Shown here: positions 56,936 to 64,000 of the stretch, in pieces
Layout of the letters: each line of letters opens with the position of its first letter
How positions within the stretch are numbered: position 1 is the first letter of the stretch
Origin: Exiguobacterium sp. s146
GTDB lineage: Bacteria > Bacillota > Bacilli > Exiguobacteriales > Exiguobacteriaceae
NCBI RefSeq assembly: GCF_018618415.1
Contig: NZ_JACSMA010000006.1
Coordinates: forward strand, 26,853 to 90,852
DNA: 64,000 nt
Direction: 5' to 3'
Translations under genes and position numbers: made by a program
Notes under the pieces: model-generated
What the model was told of the DNA's origin: nothing
Seen by the model: only the letters and a program-made list of their open reading frames with translations
The model's database searches: none

Positions 56936-57339
56936 TGCGATTCCGTGCGATGCGAATCGAATGGATGCACGCCTTCCTGACTGGCCTCGCCTATATCGTG
57001 CCGACGGGGACGGAATTCGTATCCGAACTGATTCGCGGGGAGCCGACGGTCGTCCCGTCGTTCCTGTTTTATTTCTTGCCGGTCGTCATCGGCTTCATCA
57101 TCCAGACGTGGAGCGGAATTGTGATCAGCTTGTTGAGCGGCCTGCTCATGAGCACGCTGTTCATCCGTATCGTCGTCTGGCCGGTCGATGTGACCGTGCA
57201 CAGCTTTTATGCCCCGGGCTCGGTGTGGGGACATTTTTATCAGTCGACACTCCTCATGTGGGTGCTCGCCCTGATCGTCTTCATCGTGAGCTGGGTAAAC
57301 ATGTGGTACAAACAGAACAAACATCATCCGGACGTATAA
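56932..57339 (+). CDS. Hypothetical membrane protein downstream of the ABC-F gene
   Basis: 135 aa with about four helices (WMHAFLTGLAYIVPTG, FLFYFLPVVIGFIIQTWSGIVISLLSGLLM, LMWVLALIVFIVSWVNMWY). The ATG overlaps the ABC-F stop (ATGA) and has GGGAGGAG upstream. No family is recognised. Its coupling suggests a link to the ABC-F protein, but none can be argued from sequence. Confidence 0.65.
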   Translation: MMRFRAMRIEWMHAFLTGLAYIVPTGTEFVSELIRGEPTVVPSFLFYFLPVVIGFIIQTWSGIVISLLSGLLMSTLFIRIVVWPVDVTVHSFYAPGSVWGHFYQSTLLMWVLALIVFIVSWVNMWYKQNKHHPDV

Positions 57340-57382
57340 AAAAGGGAAGCCCCTCTCCAACATGGAGACAGGCTTCCCTTTT
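57339..57382. terminator. Rho-independent terminator
   Basis: AAAAGGGAAGCC pairs with GGCTTCCCTTTT, enclosing a secondary hairpin CTCTCC/GGAGAC. It lies between convergent genes. Confidence 0.85.
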
Positions 57383-57387
57383 AACAT

Positions 57388-57954
57388 TTAGAAATAACGT
57401 AGCGGTTGGAATCCGCGTGTGTGGAAGTCGAGCTTGAGCCCGTCTTCCGTGATGAAGAAGACATATTCGTTCGTATCGACATCGCGGACGAACACTTTAT
57501 AGAACGTGAGCGTCTCTTCGTCGTTCGTCACATACTTCGCCTCATGTGTCGAGATGACTTGCGCGAACAGTTGCTCTTCGTCAAACTCGTTGACGATGTC
57601 CTCAAACTTGGCCGCTTCCGCTTCGGTCGCTTCACGGCCCGGGGCGATCTCGTAATAGGCGTCGCTCGCTTTCGGTTGAACACCGAGGTTCCGGTCGACG
57701 ACGATGACGCTCTCGATGTCTTGATCGTCTAGGCTCTTATAGCCGTACAACGTCTCGACGAGCGTGTTCTCGCCCGTGACCCGGCCGATGCCTTCGAGCG
57801 ATTCCGCTCCTGTGAGTGACCGGACACGTGTCGCTTCCGGTACGATTTCTTCTTGATAGGCAATATTATAAGCGCGGATAATCTCCCGTACTTGCAAAAA
57901 CGTCGCGACGACGAGCAGTACGACCAGACCTCCAATGATGATGCGTTTCGTCAT
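57388..57954 (-). CDS. Hypothetical membrane-anchored protein (188 aa)
   Basis: One N-terminal helix (RIIIGGLVVLLVVATFLQV) precedes a roughly 165-residue extracytoplasmic or soluble domain (ESLEGIGRVTGENTLVETLYGYKSLDDQDIESVIVVDRNL ... VFFITEDGLKLDFHTRGFQPLRYF). GGGGGAAATAG precedes ATG 57954; longer extensions run into tsaD and lack a site. It follows tsaD by 14 nt and may be the last gene of the tsa operon. The function is unknown. Confidence 0.65.
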   Translation of the reverse strand: MTKRIIIGGLVVLLVVATFLQVREIIRAYNIAYQEEIVPEATRVRSLTGAESLEGIGRVTGENTLVETLYGYKSLDDQDIESVIVVDRNLGVQPKASDAYYEIAPGREATEAEAAKFEDIVNEFDEEQLFAQVISTHEAKYVTNDEETLTFYKVFVRDVDTNEYVFFITEDGLKLDFHTRGFQPLRYF

Positions 57955-57968
57955 GTCTCTATTTCCCC

Positions 57969-58991
57969 CTAGACTGTCATGCTCTCTTCTAAGGATAACC
58001 CAGGAACCGCATTCATCGCCAGTGTATCGCGCTTGCCGCGCACATACGCGTGATGGGCCGCGACCCCGATCATACCGGCGTTGTCTCCGCATAAATCGAG
58101 CGGCGGGATGACGAGGCGGATGCCTTCGCGGTCCGTCGCTTCTTGAAGCGCAGCACGGAGTCCGCGGTTGGCCGCGACGCCACCCGCGACGAGCAGTTGT
58201 TTCGCGCTTTTTTCTTTTACGGCACGAATCGCTTTCTCGACGAGCACTTCGACGACGCTCGCTTGGAAGCTGGCCGCCAAGTTTTCAGGGATGACCGTCT
58301 CCCCGCGTTGCTCAGCATTATGGACGGCGTTGATGACCGATGACTTGAGACCACTGAAGCTGAAGTCAAAGCTGCCAGCTTCGAGCCGGACCCTTGGGAA
58401 CTTGTACGTGTCTTCCCCGTTGGCCGCAAGACGATCGATGGCCGGGCCACCTGGGTAAGGCAGGCTGAGTGTCCGTGCGACTTTGTCGTACGCTTCTCCA
58501 GCCGCATCGTCCCGTGTCTCTCCGATGACTTCGAACACACCGTGCTCGGGCATATAGACGAGTTCCGTATGTCCGCCTGAGACGACGAGACAGACGAGTG
58601 GGAACTCCATTTCTTCGACGAGGTCGTTCGCGTAAATGTGCCCGGCGATATGGTGGACGCCAATGAGCGGTTTACTATGGGCGAACGCGAGCGCCTTGGC
58701 CGCACTGATCCCGACGAGCAACGCCCCGACGAGACCTGGTCCTTGCGTGACCGCGACCGCGTCGACGTCTTGCATCGTCACGCCAGCTTCACTGAGGGCG
58801 TCATCGATGACGTAGGTGATCCGTTCGACGTGGTGGCGCGAGGCGACCTCGGGCACGACCCCGCCGAACCGTTTATGGCTTTCAATCTGGGACGAGACGA
58901 CGTTCGATAAGAGCGTCTTGCCGTCACGCACGAGCGCGACCGACGTCTCATCACAACTCGACTCAATCGCGAGAATGAGCGATGTGTTCAT
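57969..58991 (-). CDS. tsaD: tRNA N6-adenosine threonylcarbamoyltransferase TsaD
   Basis: A 340-aa catalytic subunit that transfers threonylcarbamoyl to A37 of ANN-decoding tRNAs together with TsaB and TsaE. It has ASKHA-fold [19 protein letters not shown] at the start, the metal-binding [12 protein letters not shown] near 110 (H-x-x-x-H), [11 protein letters not shown], and [12 protein letters not shown] and [14 protein letters not shown] near the end. It overlaps rimI by 4 nt. Confidence 0.95.
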   Translation of the reverse strand: MNTSLILAIESSCDETSVALVRDGKTLLSNVVSSQIESHKRFGGVVPEVASRHHVERITYVIDDALSEAGVTMQDVDAVAVTQGPGLVGALLVGISAAKALAFAHSKPLIGVHHIAGHIYANDLVEEMEFPLVCLVVSGGHTELVYMPEHGVFEVIGETRDDAAGEAYDKVARTLSLPYPGGPAIDRLAANGEDTYKFPRVRLEAGSFDFSFSGLKSSVINAVHNAEQRGETVIPENLAASFQASVVEVLVEKAIRAVKEKSAKQLLVAGGVAANRGLRAALQEATDREGIRLVIPPLDLCGDNAGMIGVAAHHAYVRGKRDTLAMNAVPGLSLEESMTV

Positions 58992-59449
58992 TCTGATTCA
59001 CTTCCTAACTTCGCCCAGTAAATATAGGCGTCTTCATTGTTGTCTTGATAATATCGTTTTCGACGTCCGGCATTTTCAAAACCGAACTGTTCGTATAGTT
59101 TTTGGGCACCGATATTCGAGACGCGCACCTCTAATGTGAGCGCGGCGAGCGACTTCGAACGAGCGAATTCCACGAGTTGCGTCAAGAGCAGATTGCCAAT
59201 CCCTTGACCGCGATATTCCGGTAAGACGGCGATGTTTGTGATGTGTCCTTCGTCCACGATTTGCCAGACGCCGACGAATCCGACGACGCGACGTTCATGG
59301 ACGGCGACGAAATAGACGGCCTGCTCATTTTTGAGCATCTCGTTCATGAACGCTTCTTTCGTCCACGGGATGGCGAACGAGGCCTCCTCGACTTTCGTGA
59401 CTTCCTCGACGTCGAGCCAGTTCATGCGCCGGATTTTAATATCAGCCAT
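58988..59449 (-). CDS. rimI: Ribosomal protein S18 N-acetyltransferase RimI
   Basis: A 153-aa GNAT enzyme: [35 protein letters not shown], then [20 protein letters not shown] with the acetyl-CoA loop R-G-Q-G-I-G, then [31 protein letters not shown]. Start ATG 59449 lies inside the end of tsaB (8-nt overlap). Genomic placement between tsaB and tsaD supports RimI over other GNATs. Confidence 0.9.
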   Translation of the reverse strand: MADIKIRRMNWLDVEEVTKVEEASFAIPWTKEAFMNEMLKNEQAVYFVAVHERRVVGFVGVWQIVDEGHITNIAVLPEYRGQGIGNLLLTQLVEFARSKSLAALTLEVRVSNIGAQKLYEQFGFENAGRRKRYYQDNNEDAYIYWAKLGSESE

Positions 59450-60098
59450 TGTTCTGTCCCTCGAGCCATTTCGCTTCCGCTTCAGCAAGACGAAGGTACT
59501 CAGGCTCAAACGCGTGGACATCGTCCGTCGCGTCACCTAACGCGACGAGATCGCTCGCTCGGCCGTAACTATGAGCGGCCGGCGCTTCGGTATAGTCGTA
59601 AGAAGCGAGCACGTCACGGAACGGCTCGACGTCGCCGACGACGACGAATGGTTCGGTCATGTTGGCTTCAAGCCAAGCGGCGACCGAGGCATGGCAATCC
59701 GGCGTCACGGCCTCGTTCTGACGGTAGTGGCCGATATACGCATTGCCACGGCGGGCGTCGATGAGCGCGACGACCGGGAGCTCCGTGTTCGGTGCCGCCG
59801 CCATGAGGCGGAGCGCCGAGACGCCGACGAGCGGGAGTTGAAGCGTGTAGGCGAGCGTCTTCGCTGTCGTTACACCGATGCGGATGCCCGTGTAAGAGCC
59901 GGGTCCTGTCGTCACGACGATGCGTTCAAGCTCAGTAGGTGTCCATTTGACAGCAGTCATGAGCTGTTCAATCATGGGCATGAGCGTGACAGCGTGGTTC
60001 TTTGAGACCATGACCGTCGCTTCGGCTTGAATCTGACCGTGTTCACTCAAGGCGACAGACAGACGAGTCGTCGCCGTATCAATCATGAGTTGCTTCAT
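59442..60098 (-). CDS. tsaB: tRNA threonylcarbamoyladenosine biosynthesis protein TsaB
   Basis: A 218-aa inactive paralog and scaffold of TsaD: MLIDTATTRLSVALSEHG-like start, MPMIEQLMTAVKWTPTELERIVVTTGPGSYTGIRIGVTTAKTLAYTLQLPLVGVSAL is the signature block. It lacks the metal-binding His pair of TsaD. It overlaps tsaE by 4 nt and is co-transcribed. Confidence 0.93.
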   Translation of the reverse strand: MKQLMIDTATTRLSVALSEHGQIQAEATVMVSKNHAVTLMPMIEQLMTAVKWTPTELERIVVTTGPGSYTGIRIGVTTAKTLAYTLQLPLVGVSALRLMAAAPNTELPVVALIDARRGNAYIGHYRQNEAVTPDCHASVAAWLEANMTEPFVVVGDVEPFRDVLASYDYTEAPAAHSYGRASDLVALGDATDDVHAFEPEYLRLAEAEAKWLEGQNNG

Positions 60099-60544
60099 GC
60101 GAGCACCTCCTTCACGAGTGCATCATAGGCGTCGCCGACGGGTGCAAACGTCAGTTGACGTTCCTCGTCGCCGATCCGTTCGATCGTGATAGCGAGCCGC
60201 TCCGTCGGAAGCGACGACTCAATTAAGTTCGACCATTCGACGATGGCGACCCCATCGCCGTTGATGTATTCTTCGAGGCCAATATCGTCCCCTGTGTCTT
60301 CGAGACGATAGACGTCCATATGATAGAGCGGCAACCGCCCTTGATATTGCTTCATGATCGTGAACGTCGGGCTGTTGACGTTACGCGTGACACCGAGGCC
60401 TTTCCCAAAGCCTTGGGTGAACGTCGTTTTGCCGGCACCGAGGTCTCCGTTCAACGTTATGACCGTCCCAGCTTGGACAAGTGTGGCCAACTTCTCTGCC
60501 ACTGCCTGCGTCTCGGCCGCGGAATGGGTAATCAATGTATACAT
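60095..60544 (-). CDS. tsaE: tRNA threonylcarbamoyladenosine biosynthesis ATPase TsaE
   Basis: A 149-aa P-loop ATPase that cycles the TsaBD complex: Walker A LNGDLGAGKTTFTQGFGKGLG (about 31-50), VNSPTFTIMKQYQG, LYHMDVYRLEDTGDDIGLEEYINGDGVAIVEWSNLI. AAAGGAG precedes ATG 60544. It is the first gene of the tsaE-tsaB-rimI-tsaD operon; thiL, which often precedes it, is not here: two tRNA genes are. Confidence 0.94.
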   Translation of the reverse strand: MYTLITHSAAETQAVAEKLATLVQAGTVITLNGDLGAGKTTFTQGFGKGLGVTRNVNSPTFTIMKQYQGRLPLYHMDVYRLEDTGDDIGLEEYINGDGVAIVEWSNLIESSLPTERLAITIERIGDEERQLTFAPVGDAYDALVKEVLA

Positions 60545-60603
60545 GATGTTTCTCCTTTAGTCGGTTCTAGCGATACGTACTCATTGTACACTCAATTTTA
60601 TGC

Positions 60604-60633
60604 AAAAAAAAACACGAAACGTCATCGTTTCGC
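60604..60633 (-). terminator. Terminator after the tRNA pair
   Basis: On the minus strand GCGAAACG pairs with CGTTTCGT around ATGA, followed by more than eight Ts. Confidence 0.87.
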
Positions 60634-60650
60634 TATCTCATTTAAAAAAT

Positions 60651-60727
<77 letters not shown>

Positions 60728-60752
60728 ACGACATATGAAATTAAATAAAAAT

Positions 60753-60829
<77 letters not shown>

Positions 60830-60968
60830 ATGGTTTGAATTGTTTCGACATCCTCTATAATAAGTGAAGTAGTTATAACATGCAACCTTTTTCTTCATGT
60901 TTTTTCAGAATTGGAATCGGGAACATTTAAGGGAGTGTAATTTATAAGAGAAAAGGAGCGCGACCGTC

Positions 60969-61751
60969 ATGTCGAAATGGGGTAATCGCTTTAAAAAATG
61001 GTTCTTTTCCGAACTGGACGCATCCGTCTATTTTCACACCGTCCCGTTCATTCCGAACGAGACCGTTCACGGAACACTACGGGTGTTGAACACCACTTCG
61101 CATGTCGTGCGCCTGCAAGAATTGACGCTTAATTTTTTGACGACGTTCAAAGACATTACGCTCGAAGGAAATGAATTCAATCGTGAAGCGGATCTTCAAG
61201 AAGTCCCAATCGTGTTATCGGCTGTGCTCGAACCAGGTGCTGAAGAGCATATTCCGTTCACGTTTGATTTGACGATGTACGCCCCATCGACCGCAGGGGC
61301 ACCATACAGCGTGGAAGCCACTGTCTGGGATACGGACGGAAAGCGGGTCTGGTTCGATGTCATCGAGAAAGTCGAAGTCGAACCGCTCCCTGCCTTGAAA
61401 CGTTTATTACAGGCGACCGAACATGCCGGGCTCGAGCTCATGTTCGTCCGCAACGTCATCGACCCGATTGGGGAAGAGCGACCGTATCCGTTCGTCGAGA
61501 AATATGGATTCAAACCGGTCGGTGATTGGGCCGATGAGTTTGAGGTCGTCAAATCGTTCTGGCGGGTCGATGAAGATGGGGTCGACGTCTATTACTGGCT
61601 CGACAATATCGAGAAGCAACGCACACTCGAGTCGATTGCAAATGACGTCACGATGCGCCATCGCTCGCTCACATGGGACCAACTCGAGCGCGAGCAAGAC
61701 CGCCTCGGACTCGGGATTCAAGAGACGTTACGCAGCCATCGCTCATCATGA
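60969..61751 (+). CDS. Spo0M-like (arrestin-fold) protein
   Basis: 260 aa. ASVYFHTVPFIPNETVHGTLRVLNTTSHVVRLQELTLNFLTTF and EEHIPFTFDLTMYAPSTAG follow the Spo0M/SpoOM family pattern of paired beta-sandwich domains. The C-terminal third is acidic and helical. The gene is intact although the presumed genus does not sporulate, so a role outside sporulation is more likely. AAAAGGAG precedes the start. Confidence 0.65.
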   Translation: MSKWGNRFKKWFFSELDASVYFHTVPFIPNETVHGTLRVLNTTSHVVRLQELTLNFLTTFKDITLEGNEFNREADLQEVPIVLSAVLEPGAEEHIPFTFDLTMYAPSTAGAPYSVEATVWDTDGKRVWFDVIEKVEVEPLPALKRLLQATEHAGLELMFVRNVIDPIGEERPYPFVEKYGFKPVGDWADEFEVVKSFWRVDEDGVDVYYWLDNIEKQRTLESIANDVTMRHRSLTWDQLEREQDRLGLGIQETLRSHRSS

Positions 61752-62378
61752 GTGGTGGCTTTCGATTGTCCAAACATCGTTACTCGTCGAGACGATCGTT
61801 TGGAATTTTTCGCGCTGCGGGTGCATGAACAGCTCGTATTGGAGTCGTCGCTCATCGTGCGAAGCTTTCAAATAGGCGAAGTCCATCCCCCGTTCCCCAA
61901 CATCCCGGACGGAGCGCCGCGCAAACTCGCTATCGCTATCGCTATATAAATAAACCGACGCGTCCCACCAATTCGATTCAAGGAACGCGACGCTCATCCC
62001 TTCAACAATGGTGATTCTTTTTGTCGGATCGATCCACGTTCGTTTCAGGTATGGGACGTCAATCGTATAGAATCCAATCCCTTCACGTACCATGCGCACG
62101 TCACGTTCTAGCGATAACAGATGGTGCGCGGACGGATGACAGGTCGTCATCTTATAATGATGTGCCTGCCCGTCAACCGTGTAGTCGAGCATGGCACTTT
62201 TCCGTAACGTCGAGTCCGTGATATACGGGTCGGTGTTAATGTAGTTCACGTCCCCAAGACGCGCTCGTAAAGCGTCAGCGAATGTCGACTTCCCCGCACC
62301 CCCGTGCCCTGATATGCCAATAATCGTGCGGTGCTCGCGCTTGGCCTGGGCAACAATTCTATCAATCAGTTCATTCAT
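61746..62378 (-). CDS. Uridine kinase-like P-loop protein
   Basis: A 210-aa cytoplasmic kinase-like protein: Walker A GISGHGGAGKST near residue 22, NYINTDPYITDS, ITIVEGMSVAF and a lid-like RRSVRDVGERGMDF, similar to the uridine kinase/phosphoribulokinase family. The substrate is not certain. It overlaps the convergent Spo0M-like gene by 6 nt. AAAAGGGGGG precedes ATG 62378. Confidence 0.78.
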   Translation of the reverse strand: MNELIDRIVAQAKREHRTIIGISGHGGAGKSTFADALRARLGDVNYINTDPYITDSTLRKSAMLDYTVDGQAHHYKMTTCHPSAHHLLSLERDVRMVREGIGFYTIDVPYLKRTWIDPTKRITIVEGMSVAFLESNWWDASVYLYSDSDSEFARRSVRDVGERGMDFAYLKASHDERRLQYELFMHPQREKFQTIVSTSNDVWTIESHHS

Positions 62379-62429
62379 ACTGCCCCCCCTTTTGATACAC
62401 TTTATATAGAAAGGAAGTGTACCAATCTG

Positions 62430-62807
62430 ATGTCAACTTGTCCATTTTGTCATCCCCAGCTTGACCCGTCTCAGACGATTGTCGCCGAGAACGAGACATG
62501 CTACTTCTTGATGCACGACCGTGAGCAGGACGTGCTCGTCGGCTCTGGCGTCATCGTCCCGAAACAACATCGCGCAACGACGTTCGACCTCACGCCTTCG
62601 GAATGGCACGATACATATGTATTGCTTCACGAAGCGAAGTCATTCCTCGAGGAGACGTATGGCCCTGACGGCTATACGCTTGGTTGGAATGTGGGTGCCG
62701 CTTCAAATCAAACAGTTCCGCATGCCCATTTGCACGTCATCCCACGTTACGCCGACGGACCGCACGCGGGTAAAGGATTACGTCATTGGTTGAAACGACC
62801 AGAATGA
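62430..62807 (+). CDS. HIT-family hydrolase
   Basis: A 125-aa nucleotide hydrolase or transferase fold: CPFCHPQ zinc-like start, VPKQHRATTFDLTPSEWHD, LGWNVGAASNQTVPHAHLHVIPRY with the catalytic H-x-H-x-H motif. It acts on nucleoside-phosphate bonds, with substrate unknown. AAGGAAGTG precedes ATG 62430. Confidence 0.9.
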   Translation: MSTCPFCHPQLDPSQTIVAENETCYFLMHDREQDVLVGSGVIVPKQHRATTFDLTPSEWHDTYVLLHEAKSFLEETYGPDGYTLGWNVGAASNQTVPHAHLHVIPRYADGPHAGKGLRHWLKRPE

Positions 62808-62809
62808 CC

Positions 62810-62840
62810 AAACAGCTCATCGTATGAGGATGAGCTGTTT
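62810..62840. terminator. Bidirectional Rho-independent terminator
   Basis: AAACAGCTCATC pairs with GATGAGCTGTTT around GTATGAG. It lies between convergent genes. Confidence 0.87.
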
Positions 62841-63755
62841 TCGTTTCGTTTCGGTTTCTTCAAGTTGTCGCTCCAGCCGTTCCACTTCTCTCGTCATTTT
62901 CTCGATGAGTTGAGTGATTTCACGGTCAAGACCTTTTACCTTGTCGAGCGAATCATTGATTCGTCCATGCATCGTCCACTCGGAAAAGATATCATCGAGG
63001 AAGTAGTCAGCGAATTGAATGAGCGAACCGCGTTCAATGTGTAAGCCGCTGACAACTCCTTTCACATCAGCCAATTCCCGTGAAAAGCGTTCCAACGCAG
63101 CTTGAAGTTCATGCATCTTCCGTTCCGAAGCATCGATGGCGTCATGTTTCATTGCAGTTGCAATCAATCCACCTCCAAAGAACGTATCATACGTCGACCA
63201 ACCTTTCGCACTATCGAGATGTTTGAGTGTTTTGGAGATGACCGTTCGCGCTGAGTTCCCGGCAACGATAGCTTCTTTATATTCAACAACTAACTCGGTC
63301 ATTTTCACCTGTTGATCTGTGAGGCGATATAACTCTTCCCTAATAGTAGAATCTTGCTTCAAACGAGTTTCCTTCTCTTTTATGAACGTTTCCCATTCCG
63401 CGTCAATTCCATTATAGGTCTCAAACGTCTCATATAAGTCACGACGCTCAAGCGCTAACTCATCCAACATCGCCTCATGTTCCCGTAACTTCAGTTCGGC
63501 CCGGGCCGCCTCTTCTAATTCAATCGTTTTTTGTTCGTTGAACGTTCCCCGGAGCTTGCGCCACGCGTTGACGAGCGAGAATGAATCTAAGTCGTAGACG
63601 TCGCGCTGTTCTTTCGTAAACGAATTGAGAAGTTGCTTGCGTACAGCTTCATGTTCAGCAATTTGTTTGTCGAGTGTTTTTAGTTTACGAGCAAGTCGGT
63701 CCCGTTCTGCCATCCTTTGTTGTAAGTCTTGCTGCTGTTGGTGAAAATAAGTCAT
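62817..63755 (-). CDS. Hypothetical coiled-coil protein (312 aa)
   Basis: A soluble protein. Long heptad-rich helices lie at about 1-60 (FHQQQQDLQQRMAERDRLARKLKTLDKQIAEHEA), 80-170 and 210-312 (ITQLIEKMTREVERLERQLEETETKRKQL). A short conserved-looking glycine patch AKGWSTYDTFFGGGLIATAMKHDAI sits near 185-205. Similar proteins occur in Bacillales without known function. AAAGGAG precedes ATG 63755. Confidence 0.75.
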   Translation of the reverse strand: MTYFHQQQQDLQQRMAERDRLARKLKTLDKQIAEHEAVRKQLLNSFTKEQRDVYDLDSFSLVNAWRKLRGTFNEQKTIELEEAARAELKLREHEAMLDELALERRDLYETFETYNGIDAEWETFIKEKETRLKQDSTIREELYRLTDQQVKMTELVVEYKEAIVAGNSARTVISKTLKHLDSAKGWSTYDTFFGGGLIATAMKHDAIDASERKMHELQAALERFSRELADVKGVVSGLHIERGSLIQFADYFLDDIFSEWTMHGRINDSLDKVKGLDREITQLIEKMTREVERLERQLEETETKRKQLILIR

Positions 63756-63861
63756 AGATGATTTCTCCTTTCGATTTCCAAGAAGGCTTCAGCATTATAC
63801 GTTCTGATATTTTTCTCTTTTCTATACGAAAGGACTTCTGGAAAGTTTCAGTTCAAACCAC

Positions 63862-63896
63862 AAAAAAAAGACGACCAAGCATTTGCTTGATCGTCT
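63862..63896 (-). terminator. rRNA operon terminator
   Basis: On the minus strand GACGATCAAGC pairs with GCTTGGTCGTC around AAAT, followed by eight or more Ts. It lies directly after the 5S gene. Confidence 0.9.
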
Positions 63897-63900
63897 CATA

Positions 63901-64000
<100 letters not shown>

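Overview
The window reads as the chromosome of a low-to-mid GC Gram-positive bacterium of the Bacillales, most likely Exiguobacterium or a close relative. This is an inference from gene content: the order tsaE-tsaB-rimI-tsaD / ABC-F / rex-tatA-tatC / ydiK / ydiL / groES-groEL is the Bacillus subtilis ydiB-groEL order; there is a glmS ribozyme, a CIRCE-controlled groESL operon and a CrtI-type carotenoid desaturase; Shine-Dalgarno sequences are strong (AGGAGG) and several starts are TTG or GTG. No phage, integrase, transposase, CRISPR array or plasmid replication gene was found. The window begins inside glmS and ends inside a 5S rRNA gene.

Layout. 1-1.1 kb: 5' part of glmS with its ribozyme leader. 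1.2-34 kb: an accessory region dominated by a paralogous family of small (about 145-170 aa) four-helix membrane proteins whose cytoplasmic tail usually carries a D-P-E-H-V-T-like motif. Sixteen members or remnants are visible, with five in one run at 3.0-5.3 kb, five in another at 24.9-27.3 kb and the rest scattered. Between them lie a GntR regulator with a decayed cellobiose-type PTS gene, a LacI regulator with a decayed sugar-binding protein, a TetR/MFS and an MFS/MarR pair with clear operators, an ABC-2 exporter, a carotenoid desaturase, four DUF606 (YdcZ) modules with a Crp/Fnr regulator, an amine oxidase, and several SMI1-, DUF4279- or WapI-like genes. At 30.1-33.5 kb a block has been tandemly duplicated, and the junction is visible as the first 35 or so codons of the amine oxidase gene fused to a 5'-truncated paralog.

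34-40.5 kb: an Lrp/AsnC regulator with a cysteine hydrolase; an operon of a GIY-YIG/DUF2075 ATPase, a MazG-like pyrophosphohydrolase and an unknown protein; and an ABC exporter whose upstream regulator is a catalytically dead ABC domain fused to a LytTR DNA-binding domain, with three direct repeats spaced exactly 21 bp in front of the exporter. 40.9-64 kb: conserved core (groESL, ydiL, ydiK, tatC-tatA-rex, ABC-F, tsaD-rimI-tsaB-tsaE, two tandem initiator tRNA-Met genes, 5S rRNA), interrupted at 44.1-53.1 kb by accessory genes including a Fur-controlled siderophore importer and an NADH oxidase with a Rex box (rex itself lies 2 kb away).

An unusual number of genes are broken by one or two in-frame stops or a single frameshift in otherwise readable frames (PTS, sugar-binding protein, pRiA4b ORF-3-like, two membrane paralogs, DUF1269). 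This fits recent decay of accessory functions, but sequencing error cannot be excluded from one sequence alone.
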